Origin: Amaricoccus macauensis_A
Lineage (GTDB): Bacteria > Pseudomonadota > Alphaproteobacteria > Rhodobacterales > Rhodobacteraceae
DNA length: 64,000 nt
Direction of reading: 5' to 3'
Assembly: GCF_049800915.1 (NCBI RefSeq)
Contig: NZ_JBNAFY010000001.1
Coordinates: 867,991-931,990, forward strand
The position numbers and the translations under genes are program-made. Position 1 is the first letter of the stretch; every line of letters starts with the position of its first letter. Under the pieces are notes generated by a model that worked only from the letters and a program-made list of their open reading frames with translations, was not told the origin of the DNA and did not search any database. Shown here in pieces: positions 1 through 10,725 of the stretch.

Positions 1-2
1 AG

Positions 3-941
3 TCTCGCGCCCTGCAACAGGCTGGTGAAGCCGCCCGCGGCGCCACCGCCTACATCACCCTCGAACCCTGTGCCCACACGGGCAAGACGCCCCCCTGTTC
101 CGATGCGCTGATTTCAGCGGGCATTTCTCGGGCCGTCATCGCGGCCGAGGATCCCGATCCGAGGGTAAACGGCCGCGGGATCAATGCGTTGAAATCCGCC
201 GGTATCGAGGTGGATCTCGGCTGCCTGGCCGTCGAGGCCGTCAGCCTGAACCGGGGTTTCCTGAACCGCGTCACCACCGGCCGCCCCATGCTGACGCTCA
301 AGCTCGCCGCCACGCTGGACGGGCGTATCGCGACCGCCACGGGCGAAAGCCGCTGGATCACCGGGCCGCGTGCCCGCGCCGAGGTGCACCTCATGCGTGC
401 CCAGGCCGATGCGGTTCTGGTAGGGGCCGGCACGGTGCGAAGCGACAATCCCCGTCTCGACGTGCGCGACCTCGGGATCGAGAATGCCAACCCGATCCGC
501 GTGGTTGTCACAGGCGGCCTCAACCTCGCCCGCAACAGCTATCTTGCCGAAACCGCCGAGGAAACGCCGCTCTGGCTCTGCCACCACGCGGAAGCCGAGC
601 AATCGCGCGCCGAAGCCTGGTCGGAAAAGGGCGCGAAGCTCGTCGAGATCCCGTTTCAAACCGATGGCCAGCTCGACCTATCGGCCATGATGCAGAAGCT
701 CGGTCAGTCGGGCCTGACACGGATCTTCTGCGAAGGCGGAGGACGGCTCTCGGGCGCGCTTCTGGCTGCGGGCCTCGTGGATGAGATCGTGCTCTATACC
801 GCGGGCATCATTCTTGGCGACGAAGGGACCGCGGCCGTGGGCATGATAGAGGTGGAAACACTCCAGCTTGCCCCCCATTTCAGGCTGGTAGATGTCCACC
901 GTGTCGGCCCGGATGTCCGCAGCCGCTGGCAGCGGCGCTGA
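3..941 (+). CDS. ribD: Bifunctional riboflavin biosynthesis deaminase/reductase RibD (5' truncated by window)
   Basis: Catalyses two riboflavin steps in the cytosol: deamination of the pyrimidine product of GTP cyclohydrolase II, then reduction of its ribosyl side chain. The frame is open from base 3 and the start lies outside the window. The first residues carry the deaminase zinc signature EPCAHTGKTPPC. The preceding His-Ala-Glu motif must lie upstream. From about base 285 the C-terminal reductase domain follows, with RPMLTLKLAATLDGRIA, a VLVGAGTVRSDNPRL segment and GGGRLSGALL near the end. About 312 residues are visible, so roughly 50 N-terminal residues are missing from a usual length near 360. 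It converges on hflX with a 12-bp gap. Confidence 0.95.
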   Translation, partial: SRALQQAGEAARGATAYITLEPCAHTGKTPPCSDALISAGISRAVIAAEDPDPRVNGRGINALKSAGIEVDLGCLAVEAVSLNRGFLNRVTTGRPMLTLKLAATLDGRIATATGESRWITGPRARAEVHLMRAQADAVLVGAGTVRSDNPRLDVRDLGIENANPIRVVVTGGLNLARNSYLAETAEETPLWLCHHAEAEQSRAEAWSEKGAKLVEIPFQTDGQLDLSAMMQKLGQSGLTRIFCEGGGRLSGALLAAGLVDEIVLYTAGIILGDEGTAAVGMIEVETLQLAPHFRLVDVHRVGPDVRSRWQRR

Positions 942-953
942 CACCACAAGAGC

Positions 954-2207
954 TCAAAGCGCCTCGAACTGGCGCTTTTCCCGCTCCGTCCACTTTACCG
1001 ACAGCGTCAGCCCGTCATCGGTCGGCACCTCGCGCTGAACGAGATTGTGCTCGAAGAGCCAGGCTCTCCGGCGTCCGTCTCCGAACGCGACCGACACTTC
1101 ATCCTCGAAGGACGAGGCCTTCAGCCGCTCCGCCACCAGCGACAGGAGTTCGTCCGATCCCTCGCCGGTGAGCGCCGAGATCGGAAGGACGCTCTCGTTG
1201 CGCGCAGCCGACGCCCGGACCAGCGCCCGCTCGTCCTCGGGCATGAGATCGATCTTGTTCCAGACCTCGATGACGCTTTCCTGCGCCGTCTCGTCGATCC
1301 CGAGATCCGCGAGGATGGAGCGCACATTCTCCGCTTGGTGCTCGGTTTCGGGATGCGAAATGTCACGCACATGCAGGATCAGGTCCGCTTCCAGAACCTC
1401 CTCGAGCGTGGCGCGAAACGCAGCCACGAGCTGCGTCGGCAATTCGGAGATGAACCCCACCGTATCCGACAGGATCGCCTCCGGCCCGCCGGGCAGCTCA
1501 ATCGAGCGCATCGTCGGGTCGAGTGTCGCGAAGAGCATGTCCTGCGCCAGAACGTCCGACCCGGTCAACCGATTAAACAGCGTCGATTTTCCGGCGTTCG
1601 TGTAGCCCACCAGGGCTACGATCGGATAAGGCACGCGCTGGCGGGCCGAGCGATGCTGCCCGCGCGTCTTCACCACTTTCGCAAGCGCCTGCTTGATCCG
1701 CTGAATCCGTTCGTCGAGCGCGCGCCGGTCCGCCTCGATCTGCGTCTCACCGGGCCCACCGAGGAACCCGACACCACCGCGCTGCCGTTCGAGGTGGGTC
1801 CAACTCCGCACCAGCCGCGATTTCTGATAGCTGAGATGGGCAAGCTCGACCTGAAGGACACCCTCACGGGTGCGCGCACGATCCCCGAAGATCTCCAGGA
1901 TCAGCCCCGTTCGGTCGAGAACCTTGCACTTCCACTCCCGCTCCAGATTGCGCTGCTGACCGGGAGACAGGGCGGAATCGACGATCACCAGCCCGATCTC
2001 GTCTTCCGCAACCAGCTCCCCGATTTCCGCAAGCTTGCCGGTGCCGAAAAGCGTGGCGGCACGCGGCTCGTTGAGCTGGACCGCGAAAGCCCGAACCACA
2101 TCGAGTTCGAGCGCGCCCGCAAGGCTCGCGGCTTCGGCCACGGCATCCTCCGGATCGCGCTTGGATTGCCCCGTGATCGCCGGGTGAATGACAAAGGCCC
2201 GCATCAT
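954..2207 (-). CDS. hflX: Ribosome-associated GTPase HflX
   Basis: HflX is a GTPase that binds the 50S subunit and helps split or rescue stalled ribosomes. The 417-residue protein has the N-terminal HflX domain (GTGKLAEI near residue 56), a glycine-rich linker (GGVGFLGGPGETQIE, about 144-158) and then the G domain. P-loop GYTNAGKST is at 201-209, DTVGF at 248-252 and NKID near 320. It is the last gene of the dusB-to-hflX minus-strand run, 10 bp after hfq, the conserved hfq-hflX pairing. The start could be either of two consecutive Met codons at 2207 or 2204. Confidence 0.96.
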   Translation of the reverse strand: MMRAFVIHPAITGQSKRDPEDAVAEAASLAGALELDVVRAFAVQLNEPRAATLFGTGKLAEIGELVAEDEIGLVIVDSALSPGQQRNLEREWKCKVLDRTGLILEIFGDRARTREGVLQVELAHLSYQKSRLVRSWTHLERQRGGVGFLGGPGETQIEADRRALDERIQRIKQALAKVVKTRGQHRSARQRVPYPIVALVGYTNAGKSTLFNRLTGSDVLAQDMLFATLDPTMRSIELPGGPEAILSDTVGFISELPTQLVAAFRATLEEVLEADLILHVRDISHPETEHQAENVRSILADLGIDETAQESVIEVWNKIDLMPEDERALVRASAARNESVLPISALTGEGSDELLSLVAERLKASSFEDEVSVAFGDGRRRAWLFEHNLVQREVPTDDGLTLSVKWTEREKRQFEAL

Positions 2208-2217
2208 TGCGGGCGCG

Positions 2218-2454
2218 TCAACTGTCTCCGCCTTCGTAGAGCTGGATCGGCTGAGACGGCATCACGGTCGAAATGGCATGCTTGTAGACAAGCTGCGACT
2301 GCCCGTCACGGCGCAGAAGCACACAGAAATTGTCGAACCAAGTGATGACGCCCTGCAACTTCACACCGTTCATCAGGAAGATCGTCACCGGAACCTTGGA
2401 CTTCCGTACGTTATTGAGAAACGCATCCTGGAGATTCTGTTTGTCGGCAGCCAT
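2218..2454 (-). CDS. hfq: RNA chaperone Hfq
   Basis: Hfq forms a ring hexamer that pairs small RNAs with mRNAs and affects their stability. The 78-residue protein is the compact alphaproteobacterial form without the long C-terminal tail of the E. coli protein. It shows the Sm1 region (VTIFLMNGVKLQGVITWFD) and the Sm2 motif YKHAISTV. It lies directly upstream of hflX and downstream of trkH after a 163-bp gap, which probably holds an hfq promoter. In many alphaproteobacteria Hfq links to nitrogen control, which fits this ntr-containing neighbourhood. Confidence 0.98.
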   Translation of the reverse strand: MAADKQNLQDAFLNNVRKSKVPVTIFLMNGVKLQGVITWFDNFCVLLRRDGQSQLVYKHAISTVMPSQPIQLYEGGDS

Positions 2455-2478
2455 TATTTCAGCCTTCAGTTGTATGGC

Positions 2479-2493
2479 ACGCGCTTTGCGCGT
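2479..2493 (-). other. Short perfect inverted repeat in the hfq leader
   Basis: Six-base arms ACGCGC and GCGCGT flank a TTT/AAA loop, starting 25 bp before the hfq ATG on the minus strand. It could form a small hairpin in the hfq 5' leader. There is no T-run, so it is not a terminator. Any regulatory role is inference. Confidence 0.3.
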
Positions 2494-2617
2494 ACGTGTT
2501 GTTGTTTGGAGTACTTATCGCCGCTGCTGCCGGGCATTTCCAGTGCGGTGCAATAAAATTTTCTGGACATGTGTCCTCGGGGACCGCATCGGCGCGGCTT
2601 GATGAGCGCCATTCGTG

Positions 2618-4120
2618 TCAGCTTCTCCAGAAGGACGGGTTGAAGAGCGCGATCACCACCAGCGTCTCCATCCGGCCCACGATCATCCCGAGCCCGAAGA
2701 TCAGCCGCCCGGCGGCGTTGAGATCCGTATATCCATACTGCCCCTCACCAGTCTGGATCACCGGCCCCGTGGTGGTCAGGGACGCGACCGAGAAGGTCAG
2801 GCTCTCGTTGAAACCGAGCCCCGTGGCCGAGAGCGCGATCATGATGAACGCCAACGCAACCAGAAACAACATGAGAAAAACGAAGGCGATCTTCGGCCCA
2901 TCATCCGAAATGAGCTGATCGCCTTCCCCATGCCGCCCGAGGCTCGAGGGGTGAACGAGCTTGTCCATCTCGCGCAGCCCGTGCCGGTAGAGCGCGTAGA
3001 GCCGCAGAAGCTTCACGCCGCCGGCCGTGGTCGCGATTCCGCCACCCATGACAGCAACCCCGAGCAGAATGGCGCCAGGGTCGGGCAATCCGGACCAGAT
3101 CTGCATCGTGCGCCAGTCATGGCTCTCGAATCCTGTGGTCGTGAGAAAGGACAGCACCGTGAAGACGCTGCCCCAGAGCGCACTTACCGCCGAATCGAGC
3201 TGTCCCTGGCGGTCGATTTCCACGGCTCCGATGAAGCTGCGCAGGAACAGGATCAGCGTCACGCTGAACACCGAGATCAGCATGAGTTGGACTTGAGGGC
3301 TGCTGAGCTTGGGGCGCTTGAACCGGAGGATCTGCGCGTTCAGCCCCTTGTGAGAAATCGCGAAGAGCAAGAAGCAAGCGATTGCGATCTCACCCAACCG
3401 CCCCGAACCGGCCGCCTCGAGGCGCGGCAGCGGGGAAATGCCGCTGGTCGACATGGTCGACATCGCGTGACAGAGCGCCGTCAGCGGCCTGTCTCCCAGA
3501 AGGATCAGGATGAAGGCCAAAAGCCCCGTCAGCAGGGCGTAGACCGGGGCGATCATCCCGGCATACTGCCGAATCCGTCGGTTCCCTTCCGACAGGGACG
3601 CTCCGATCCCACCGCTGCGTAGGGCAAGCGTGTTCTGACTGATCTCGAACCCCCCGAGGTTCAGAGGCGCGAGGATCGCGAAGGCCGTGACCAGCACCAT
3701 CAGACCACCGAACCAGCCGACCATGGCGCGCCAGAGATGCACGGGACCGGGTATGAGCGATGGCCGCTCGAAGATGGTCGCACCCGTGGTCGTGAGGCAG
3801 GAGAGCATCTCGAAATAGAGATGGCTGAAAGTGAAGTTGGGGATGATCGACACCAGAGGTGTGGCAAGCACGATCGGCAGCAGCATGTAGGTCGAAAGCA
3901 GCGAGAGAAGGTGATAGCGCGCGGCCATCCTCGGCTTGCTGTTCATGGTGGCTGTGCCGAGAATGATCCCGACGATCCCGAAGAAGATCCCGTGATAGAA
4001 GAAGCTGCGTGCAACCGCCCATTCCCCGATCGCCATGGCCTGCGCCGCGGGAACAAGCATCGCCGCCGAAATGATCAGCAGCAGGACGACGACGATGGGA
4101 AACTGGCGCAAGGCTCCCAT
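2618..4120 (-). CDS. trkH: Trk-type K+ uptake channel subunit TrkH
   Basis: Integral membrane, ion-conducting subunit of the Trk/Ktr potassium system, gated by the peripheral TrkA. The 500-residue product is highly hydrophobic. It shows repeated selectivity-filter-like TTTG segments (SCLTTTGATIF, LSFLTTTGFESH, ASLTTTGPVI) and a MSTSGISPL loop, giving the four P-loops expected of the family. Only 2 bp separate its start from the trkA stop, so the two are surely co-transcribed and stoichiometrically coupled. Length matches the family (about 480-500). Confidence 0.95.
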   Translation of the reverse strand: MGALRQFPIVVVLLLIISAAMLVPAAQAMAIGEWAVARSFFYHGIFFGIVGIILGTATMNSKPRMAARYHLLSLLSTYMLLPIVLATPLVSIIPNFTFSHLYFEMLSCLTTTGATIFERPSLIPGPVHLWRAMVGWFGGLMVLVTAFAILAPLNLGGFEISQNTLALRSGGIGASLSEGNRRIRQYAGMIAPVYALLTGLLAFILILLGDRPLTALCHAMSTMSTSGISPLPRLEAAGSGRLGEIAIACFLLFAISHKGLNAQILRFKRPKLSSPQVQLMLISVFSVTLILFLRSFIGAVEIDRQGQLDSAVSALWGSVFTVLSFLTTTGFESHDWRTMQIWSGLPDPGAILLGVAVMGGGIATTAGGVKLLRLYALYRHGLREMDKLVHPSSLGRHGEGDQLISDDGPKIAFVFLMLFLVALAFIMIALSATGLGFNESLTFSVASLTTTGPVIQTGEGQYGYTDLNAAGRLIFGLGMIVGRMETLVVIALFNPSFWRS

Positions 4121-4122
4121 GG

Positions 4123-5505
4123 TCAGAAGAAATCCAGGCCCACCTGAAACAGGCGCTCGACCTCGTTCACCTGATCACGGATGCAGAAAAGCGTAAGCAC
4201 GTCGCCCTCCTCGATCCGCGTATTTCCGCGCGGCACGAGCAGGTCGTCCCCCTTCTGTATCAGGCCGATGAGACACCCCTCGGGCAGTTCGGAATTGCGG
4301 ACCGTCCGCCCGGCTATGGCCGATGTGCCAAGCACCTGCGTTTCGATCACCTCCGCCTCCGCATCGCCCACGGAATAGACCGCGCGCACCCGGCCATGGC
4401 GCACATAGCGCAGGATCGAGGACACAGTCGTCGCACGCGGGTTCACATAGGCGTCGATCCCCATGGGCGAGATCAGCCCGATGAGCGAGGCATCGTTGAC
4501 CAGGGCGACAACCAGTTTTGCGCCTTCGGTCTTGGCCCGAACGCAGGCGAGAATGTTCGTCTTGTCGTCATCGGTGAGCGCCAGCACCGCATCCATGTGC
4601 CGGACATTGGCCTCCTCGAGCAACTCGAGGTCCAACCCGTCCCCGTTCAGCACGACGGTTCGGTTGAGTGCGTCCGCGGCAAATTCGGCCCGGTCGCGGC
4701 GCCGCTCGATGACCTTGACCCGCGCCTTGATGCGCTTGCCCTCGAGCTTCTTGGCGACATTGAGCCCGATATTGCCCGCCCCCACCACGAGCGCGCGGCG
4801 CACATCGAGATGCTCCTTGCCGAAGACCTCCATGACGCGCGGAAGATCCGAGGTCGCGGAGAAGATATAGGCCTGGTCGCCGGCATAGAGCTGGTCACCC
4901 GGATCGGGCACGAAAAGCCGGTCATTGCGCCGGATGCCCACCACAACGGCCTTTAGCGTGGAAAAGAGCTCGGAGAGCTGGCGAAGCGGTGTCTGCAACA
5001 CGGCGCAGGCCGAATCGAGCGAGATCCCCACGAGCTGCGCCTTGCCATCCAGAAAGCTTTCGATATCGAAGGCCGCAGGTGCCGCCAGCCGCTGCATCAC
5101 CGCATCCGCCACCGCAAGTTCGGGCGAGATCACCACGTCGATCGGCAGATGTTCGCGGCGATAGAGATCGGAGTAGATCGCGTTGAGATAGGCCGCCGTC
5201 CGCAGCCTGGCGATCTTGCGCGGCACCGAGAAGATCGAATGCGCCACCTGGCACACGACCATGTTGACCTCGTCCGACTGCGTCGCCGCGATCACCATGT
5301 CCGCATCCCGCGCACCGGCCTGCTCCAGAACATCCGGGTGCGAGGCGAACCCGGTGATCCCCCCCACGTCATAGGCATCCGAGATACGACGGATCAGGGC
5401 GGGGTTGTTGTCGACCACCGTCACCTGGTTCGACGAATCCTCGCGGGAAAGATGGCGCGCAATCTGGCCGCCCACCTGCCCGGCTCCACAGATGATGATC
5501 TTCAT
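4123..5505 (-). CDS. trkA: Trk K+ system NAD-binding regulatory subunit TrkA
   Basis: Cytoplasmic gating subunit of the Trk potassium transporter. It contains two tandem RCK/Rossmann units. The first begins at residue 3 with IICGAGQVGGQIARHL and the second near residue 235 with VVGAGNIGLNVAKKL; each is followed by a TrkA-C domain. The 460-residue length is typical of the duplicated form. It sits between ntrX (34-bp gap) and trkH (2-bp gap). This order is conserved in alphaproteobacteria and suggests co-expression of K+ uptake with the NtrYX regulators. Confidence 0.96.
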   Translation of the reverse strand: MKIIICGAGQVGGQIARHLSREDSSNQVTVVDNNPALIRRISDAYDVGGITGFASHPDVLEQAGARDADMVIAATQSDEVNMVVCQVAHSIFSVPRKIARLRTAAYLNAIYSDLYRREHLPIDVVISPELAVADAVMQRLAAPAAFDIESFLDGKAQLVGISLDSACAVLQTPLRQLSELFSTLKAVVVGIRRNDRLFVPDPGDQLYAGDQAYIFSATSDLPRVMEVFGKEHLDVRRALVVGAGNIGLNVAKKLEGKRIKARVKVIERRRDRAEFAADALNRTVVLNGDGLDLELLEEANVRHMDAVLALTDDDKTNILACVRAKTEGAKLVVALVNDASLIGLISPMGIDAYVNPRATTVSSILRYVRHGRVRAVYSVGDAEAEVIETQVLGTSAIAGRTVRNSELPEGCLIGLIQKGDDLLVPRGNTRIEEGDVLTLFCIRDQVNEVERLFQVGLDFF

Positions 5506-5539
5506 CGGATATTCCTGATCTCAGGCCAATCCTCGCGGA

Positions 5540-6937
5540 TCACGCGTGTTCTTCGGCCTCTTCGTTCTTCTGCGAGCGGCCCCCCGGAATGACGTTGAGC
5601 GACTTCAGCTTCCGATGCAAGGCCGAGCGCTCCATCCCGACGAAGTTCGCGGTGCGCGAGATGTTCCCGCCAAACCGGCTGATCTGTGCCATCAGGTATT
5701 CGCGCTCGAAGGTCTCGCGCGCTTCGCGCAGCGGCAGGCCGGCAAAGGCCGCGCCAAGGAAACCGCCATCCACGCCTTCGCTGACCGCGGCCTCCGCCGC
5801 CAGTTCGTCCGGCCCGATCGGGGCCGAACTGGATCCGAGGATCAGCGCGCGCTCCAGCAGGTTGCGCAGCTGGCGCACATTGCCGGGCCACTGCATGGTC
5901 TGCAGATGCGCCTCCGTCTCAGGCGCGAGTTCACGCTTCGGCAGGCCCTGCGCATCGTTGAGATCATTGAGGAAATACCGCGCAAGCTCGGGAATGTCCT
6001 CGCGCCGCTGATCGAGGCCCGGCACCTCGATCGGCACCACGTTGAGCCGGTGATAGAGCTCGGTCCGGAAACGCCCGGCCCGGATCTCGGAATCGAGATC
6101 GCGCGTCGTGGCCGAGATCACCCGCACATCCACACGCACGGTATCCGTCCCGCCCACGCGCTGAAACGCCTGATCGACCAGAACCCGAAGGATCTTCGAC
6201 TGCGTCCCGAGCGGCATGTCGGCGATCTCGTCGAAGAAGATCGTGCCGGTATTGGCCCGCTCGAGCAGCCCCGGCTCGACACCGCGCTCCAGCGTGTCAC
6301 GCCCGAAGAGCACCTCCTCCATCTGGTCGGCTCCGACCGAGGCCGACGTGACCACCACGAAAGGATTGAGGGAGCGGTCCGAATGGGCATGGATGTAGCG
6401 CGCAGCCGAATCCTTGCCCGACCCCGCGGGTCCGGTCAGCATCACCCGGCTGTTGGTGCGCGCGACCTTGTCGAGCCGCGATCTCATCTGCCGGAATGCC
6501 GGGCTCGAGCCGATCATCTTCAGGCTCTTCACGTCCTGCCCCTTGAGCGCCGCGTTCTCCCGCCGCAACTGCGAGGTTTCCAGCGCGCGGGTGATCACCA
6601 CCATGAGCTGGTCGATGTTGAAGGGCTTCTCGATGAAGTCGTAGGCGCCTTGCTTGATCGCCGCGACCGCGATCTCGATATTGCCATGGCCGGAGATGAT
6701 GACCACCGGAATGGAGGGGTTATCCCGCCGAACCTGCTTCAGGATGTCGATCCCGTCGAGCCGGCTGTCCTTGAGCCAGATGTCGAGAATGATGAGATCG
6801 GGCGCCGCCCTGTTGATCTCCTCGAGCGCGGAAGTGCTGTCCCAGGCGAGCCGGACGGAATGCCCCTCGTCCTCGAGAATGTCTCCGATCAGGTCGCGAA
6901 TGTCGCGTTCATCATCAACCACGAGAATGTCGCTCAT
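5540..6937 (-). CDS. ntrX: Nitrogen assimilation response regulator NtrX (AAA+, no GAFTGA loop)
   Basis: Response regulator partner of NtrY. The receiver domain has acidic residues D8/D9 and phospho-acceptor D52 (LIILDIWL). The AAA+ domain has a modified Walker A (GPAGSGKD) and Walker B (IFFDEIAD). The C-terminal Fis-type helix-turn-helix ends the 465-residue protein. The sigma54-contacting GAFTGA loop is absent: the segment after LFGRDTLERG runs straight to LLERA, so contact with sigma54 seems unlikely. The start overlaps the ntrY stop by 4 bp (ATGA), implying translational coupling. Confidence 0.94.
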   Translation of the reverse strand: MSDILVVDDERDIRDLIGDILEDEGHSVRLAWDSTSALEEINRAAPDLIILDIWLKDSRLDGIDILKQVRRDNPSIPVVIISGHGNIEIAVAAIKQGAYDFIEKPFNIDQLMVVITRALETSQLRRENAALKGQDVKSLKMIGSSPAFRQMRSRLDKVARTNSRVMLTGPAGSGKDSAARYIHAHSDRSLNPFVVVTSASVGADQMEEVLFGRDTLERGVEPGLLERANTGTIFFDEIADMPLGTQSKILRVLVDQAFQRVGGTDTVRVDVRVISATTRDLDSEIRAGRFRTELYHRLNVVPIEVPGLDQRREDIPELARYFLNDLNDAQGLPKRELAPETEAHLQTMQWPGNVRQLRNLLERALILGSSSAPIGPDELAAEAAVSEGVDGGFLGAAFAGLPLREARETFEREYLMAQISRFGGNISRTANFVGMERSALHRKLKSLNVIPGGRSQKNEEAEEHA

Positions 6938-9222
6938 GTTGTTCTCTCTTTCAACGTCTCGGGATAGGTGCTTCTGGCGGGGAGGTCGGCGTCGCCGGGC
7001 GTGGCCAGCGCCTGCGGGAGCAGGATCCGCATCCAGGCACCCGGCTTTTCCTGGTCATCGGCGAAGAGGGGTGCGGGGCGCATCTCCAGCGAGCCGCCAT
7101 GCTCCTCGACAATCTTCTTCACGATGGAAAGTCCCAGTCCGGTCCCTTTCGGCCGGCTGGTGACATATGGCTCGAAGAGCCGTTCGGGCTGGTTCGGCAA
7201 CCCGGTCCCGTTATCCTGTATGTCCAGAACGAGCAGATCGGGCTCGGCGGTCAGGCAAACCCGGATGGCGCCCTTCTCGTCCCGACCCTCTTCCTTCCTG
7301 GTATCAATGGCTTCCGACGCGTTCTTGAGAACGTTTGTCAGCGCCTGATTGATCATCGTGCCGTCGAGCCGCGCCAGAACGCCGTGCTCGGGAAGGTCCA
7401 CCTCAAACTTAATATCCGGCCGCGCGGTCTCCTGCAGCAGCACCGCATCCATCACCAGCTTCTTCACGTCCTGCGACTTGCGCTCCGGCGCCGGCATCCG
7501 GGCGAATTTCGAGAACTCGTCCACGATGCGCCTCAAATCATTGGTCTGGCGCACGATCACATCAGCAAGCTGCTCCAGCGACTCGCGCTTGTCGCCCACG
7601 ATGGGGCCGAACTTGCGCCGCATCCGCTCTGCCGAGAGCTGGATCGGCGTGAGCGGGTTCTTGACCTCATGGGCAATCCGCCGCGCCACATCCCCCCAGG
7701 CCGCCATGCGCTGCGCCACCACGAGGTCGGTCACATCGTCGAAGGACACCACATACCCCTCAAGGTCGCCGTCACCAGCCTCGCGCGCCGCGACACGGAC
7801 AAGCAGCTCGCGTTCGAGCGCGTGACGTCGCAGACGCACGTCGCCCTTGGCGACCGAGGACGCCCGGCTGTCGAGCTTGTCCATCAGGTCGGCGAACTCC
7901 GGCACGATATCGGCAAGAAACGCGCCGTGCACGCCTTTCGGATCGAGCGCGAGAAGCTCGATGGCAGCGGTATTCACCACCTCGATCCGCCCCGCGCTGT
8001 CGAGCCCGATCACTCCCGCCGTCACCCCGGTAAGGACCGAGTCGAAGAGCCTGCGCCGCCGATCTGTCTCGTCATGGGAGGCAATGAGCTCATCGCGCTG
8101 CGCCTTGAGCTGCCGGGTCATCTTGTTGAAGGTCTGGCCCAGGAGTGCAATCTCGTCATCGCTGCGGGACTCGCTCACCCGGACATTCAGATCGCCGCTG
8201 CCGACGCGCTCCGCCGCGCTCGCGAGCTTGCCCACGGGCCGGGAAAGCCGCTCCGCGAACCAGAGCCCCATCCAGACAGCCGCGAGAATCACCACCAGCG
8301 CCACGCCCATGTAGATCAGCGCGAACTCGAAGATCAGCCGACCCCGGTCGTTCTCGAGCTGCTGGTAGAGGCGCACGGTCTCCTGCGTCTCGTCGAGCAG
8401 CCCGAGGATCTCGCCATCCACCGCGCGGCTCACGTAGAGATAGCGATCCGCGAAACCCTGCAACTGGAGCAACGCGCGAAACTCGTTGTTCTCCCAGTCC
8501 TCGATCACCACGACCTCGCCGGCGGAGGCCCTCTCGATATCGGCCTCGCTGGGCTGGATGTAATCGAAGAGATAACTGCGCTCGCCCCGCGCGCTCAGTT
8601 CCCCCGCCCCGGTGATGACGTAAGCCTTGGGCAGCGCGCGCTGCATCTGAAGCTGGCCAGCGGTGAGAAGTTCCCGCAACCGTCCCCCGGACATCAGCGG
8701 TTGGCGCTGTTTCTGTTCGGAGAGGAAATAGCCCAGCATCCGAGCATCGGTCTGAAGCGTCGTGCGATGCTCCTCCTCATAGGCTTCTGCAGCCGCCATC
8801 GAATTGGAAACCACGTCGCGAACCCGCTCGGAGAACCAGCCCTCTAAGCCGAAATTCAGCGTGACCGTGGCGAAGATCGCGACAAGAATGGTGGGGATGA
8901 GCGCGATCGCCGTGAAAAAGCGCACCAGCCGCATGTGCAGCTTTGCCCCCGCCGAACGCCGCTTGCGCGCCGCGATCATCTCCGCGATCCGCCGCGCCAC
9001 GAACATCGCGACCGTCAGGGCATAGACGAAATCGCAGATCAGCAGCGTGCGCAGCACCGGCTGGCTGGAAAGCGCATCGATCCCGCCGAGCGCCGCGAAG
9101 GTCGCGGCCGCGAGCAGAGGACCAAGCGCCAGCATGGTCCAGCGCGATGCGGTTTTCACGCTGGGGCGACTCTGCCAGCGCAGCAATCTCTCTCCAGCAA
9201 GGCTCAGGGAATGTAGGCGCAT
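6934..9222 (-). CDS. ntrY: Membrane sensor histidine kinase NtrY
   Basis: Sensor kinase that phosphorylates NtrX, associated with nitrogen and redox signals. The 762-residue protein begins with hydrophobic segments (about residues 28-50 and 57-80, a third near 100-125). A periplasmic sensor region follows, with another membrane segment near 295-315. Next come HAMP, a PAS domain (VIGLDSAGRIEVVN), the HisKA motif HEVKNPLTPIQLSAERM with H518, and the HATPase N and G boxes (NVLKNASEAID, DNGTGLP, GTGLGLSIVKKI). It lies 48 bp after ntrC and overlaps ntrX. Confidence 0.95.
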   Translation of the reverse strand: MRLHSLSLAGERLLRWQSRPSVKTASRWTMLALGPLLAAATFAALGGIDALSSQPVLRTLLICDFVYALTVAMFVARRIAEMIAARKRRSAGAKLHMRLVRFFTAIALIPTILVAIFATVTLNFGLEGWFSERVRDVVSNSMAAAEAYEEEHRTTLQTDARMLGYFLSEQKQRQPLMSGGRLRELLTAGQLQMQRALPKAYVITGAGELSARGERSYLFDYIQPSEADIERASAGEVVVIEDWENNEFRALLQLQGFADRYLYVSRAVDGEILGLLDETQETVRLYQQLENDRGRLIFEFALIYMGVALVVILAAVWMGLWFAERLSRPVGKLASAAERVGSGDLNVRVSESRSDDEIALLGQTFNKMTRQLKAQRDELIASHDETDRRRRLFDSVLTGVTAGVIGLDSAGRIEVVNTAAIELLALDPKGVHGAFLADIVPEFADLMDKLDSRASSVAKGDVRLRRHALERELLVRVAAREAGDGDLEGYVVSFDDVTDLVVAQRMAAWGDVARRIAHEVKNPLTPIQLSAERMRRKFGPIVGDKRESLEQLADVIVRQTNDLRRIVDEFSKFARMPAPERKSQDVKKLVMDAVLLQETARPDIKFEVDLPEHGVLARLDGTMINQALTNVLKNASEAIDTRKEEGRDEKGAIRVCLTAEPDLLVLDIQDNGTGLPNQPERLFEPYVTSRPKGTGLGLSIVKKIVEEHGGSLEMRPAPLFADDQEKPGAWMRILLPQALATPGDADLPARSTYPETLKERTT

Positions 9223-9270
9223 TTATCCGTGGCGCGCTTCTTTGTTGCAAAAGGCTCGACTGTGACCTTT

Positions 9271-10722
<1,452 letters not shown>

Positions 10723-10725
10723 CCG

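Noticed and set aside
7099..8847. Long plus-strand open frame antisense to ntrY (about 580 codons)
   Set aside because: It mirrors a well-supported kinase gene; the translation is His/Arg-rich and matches nothing recognisable.
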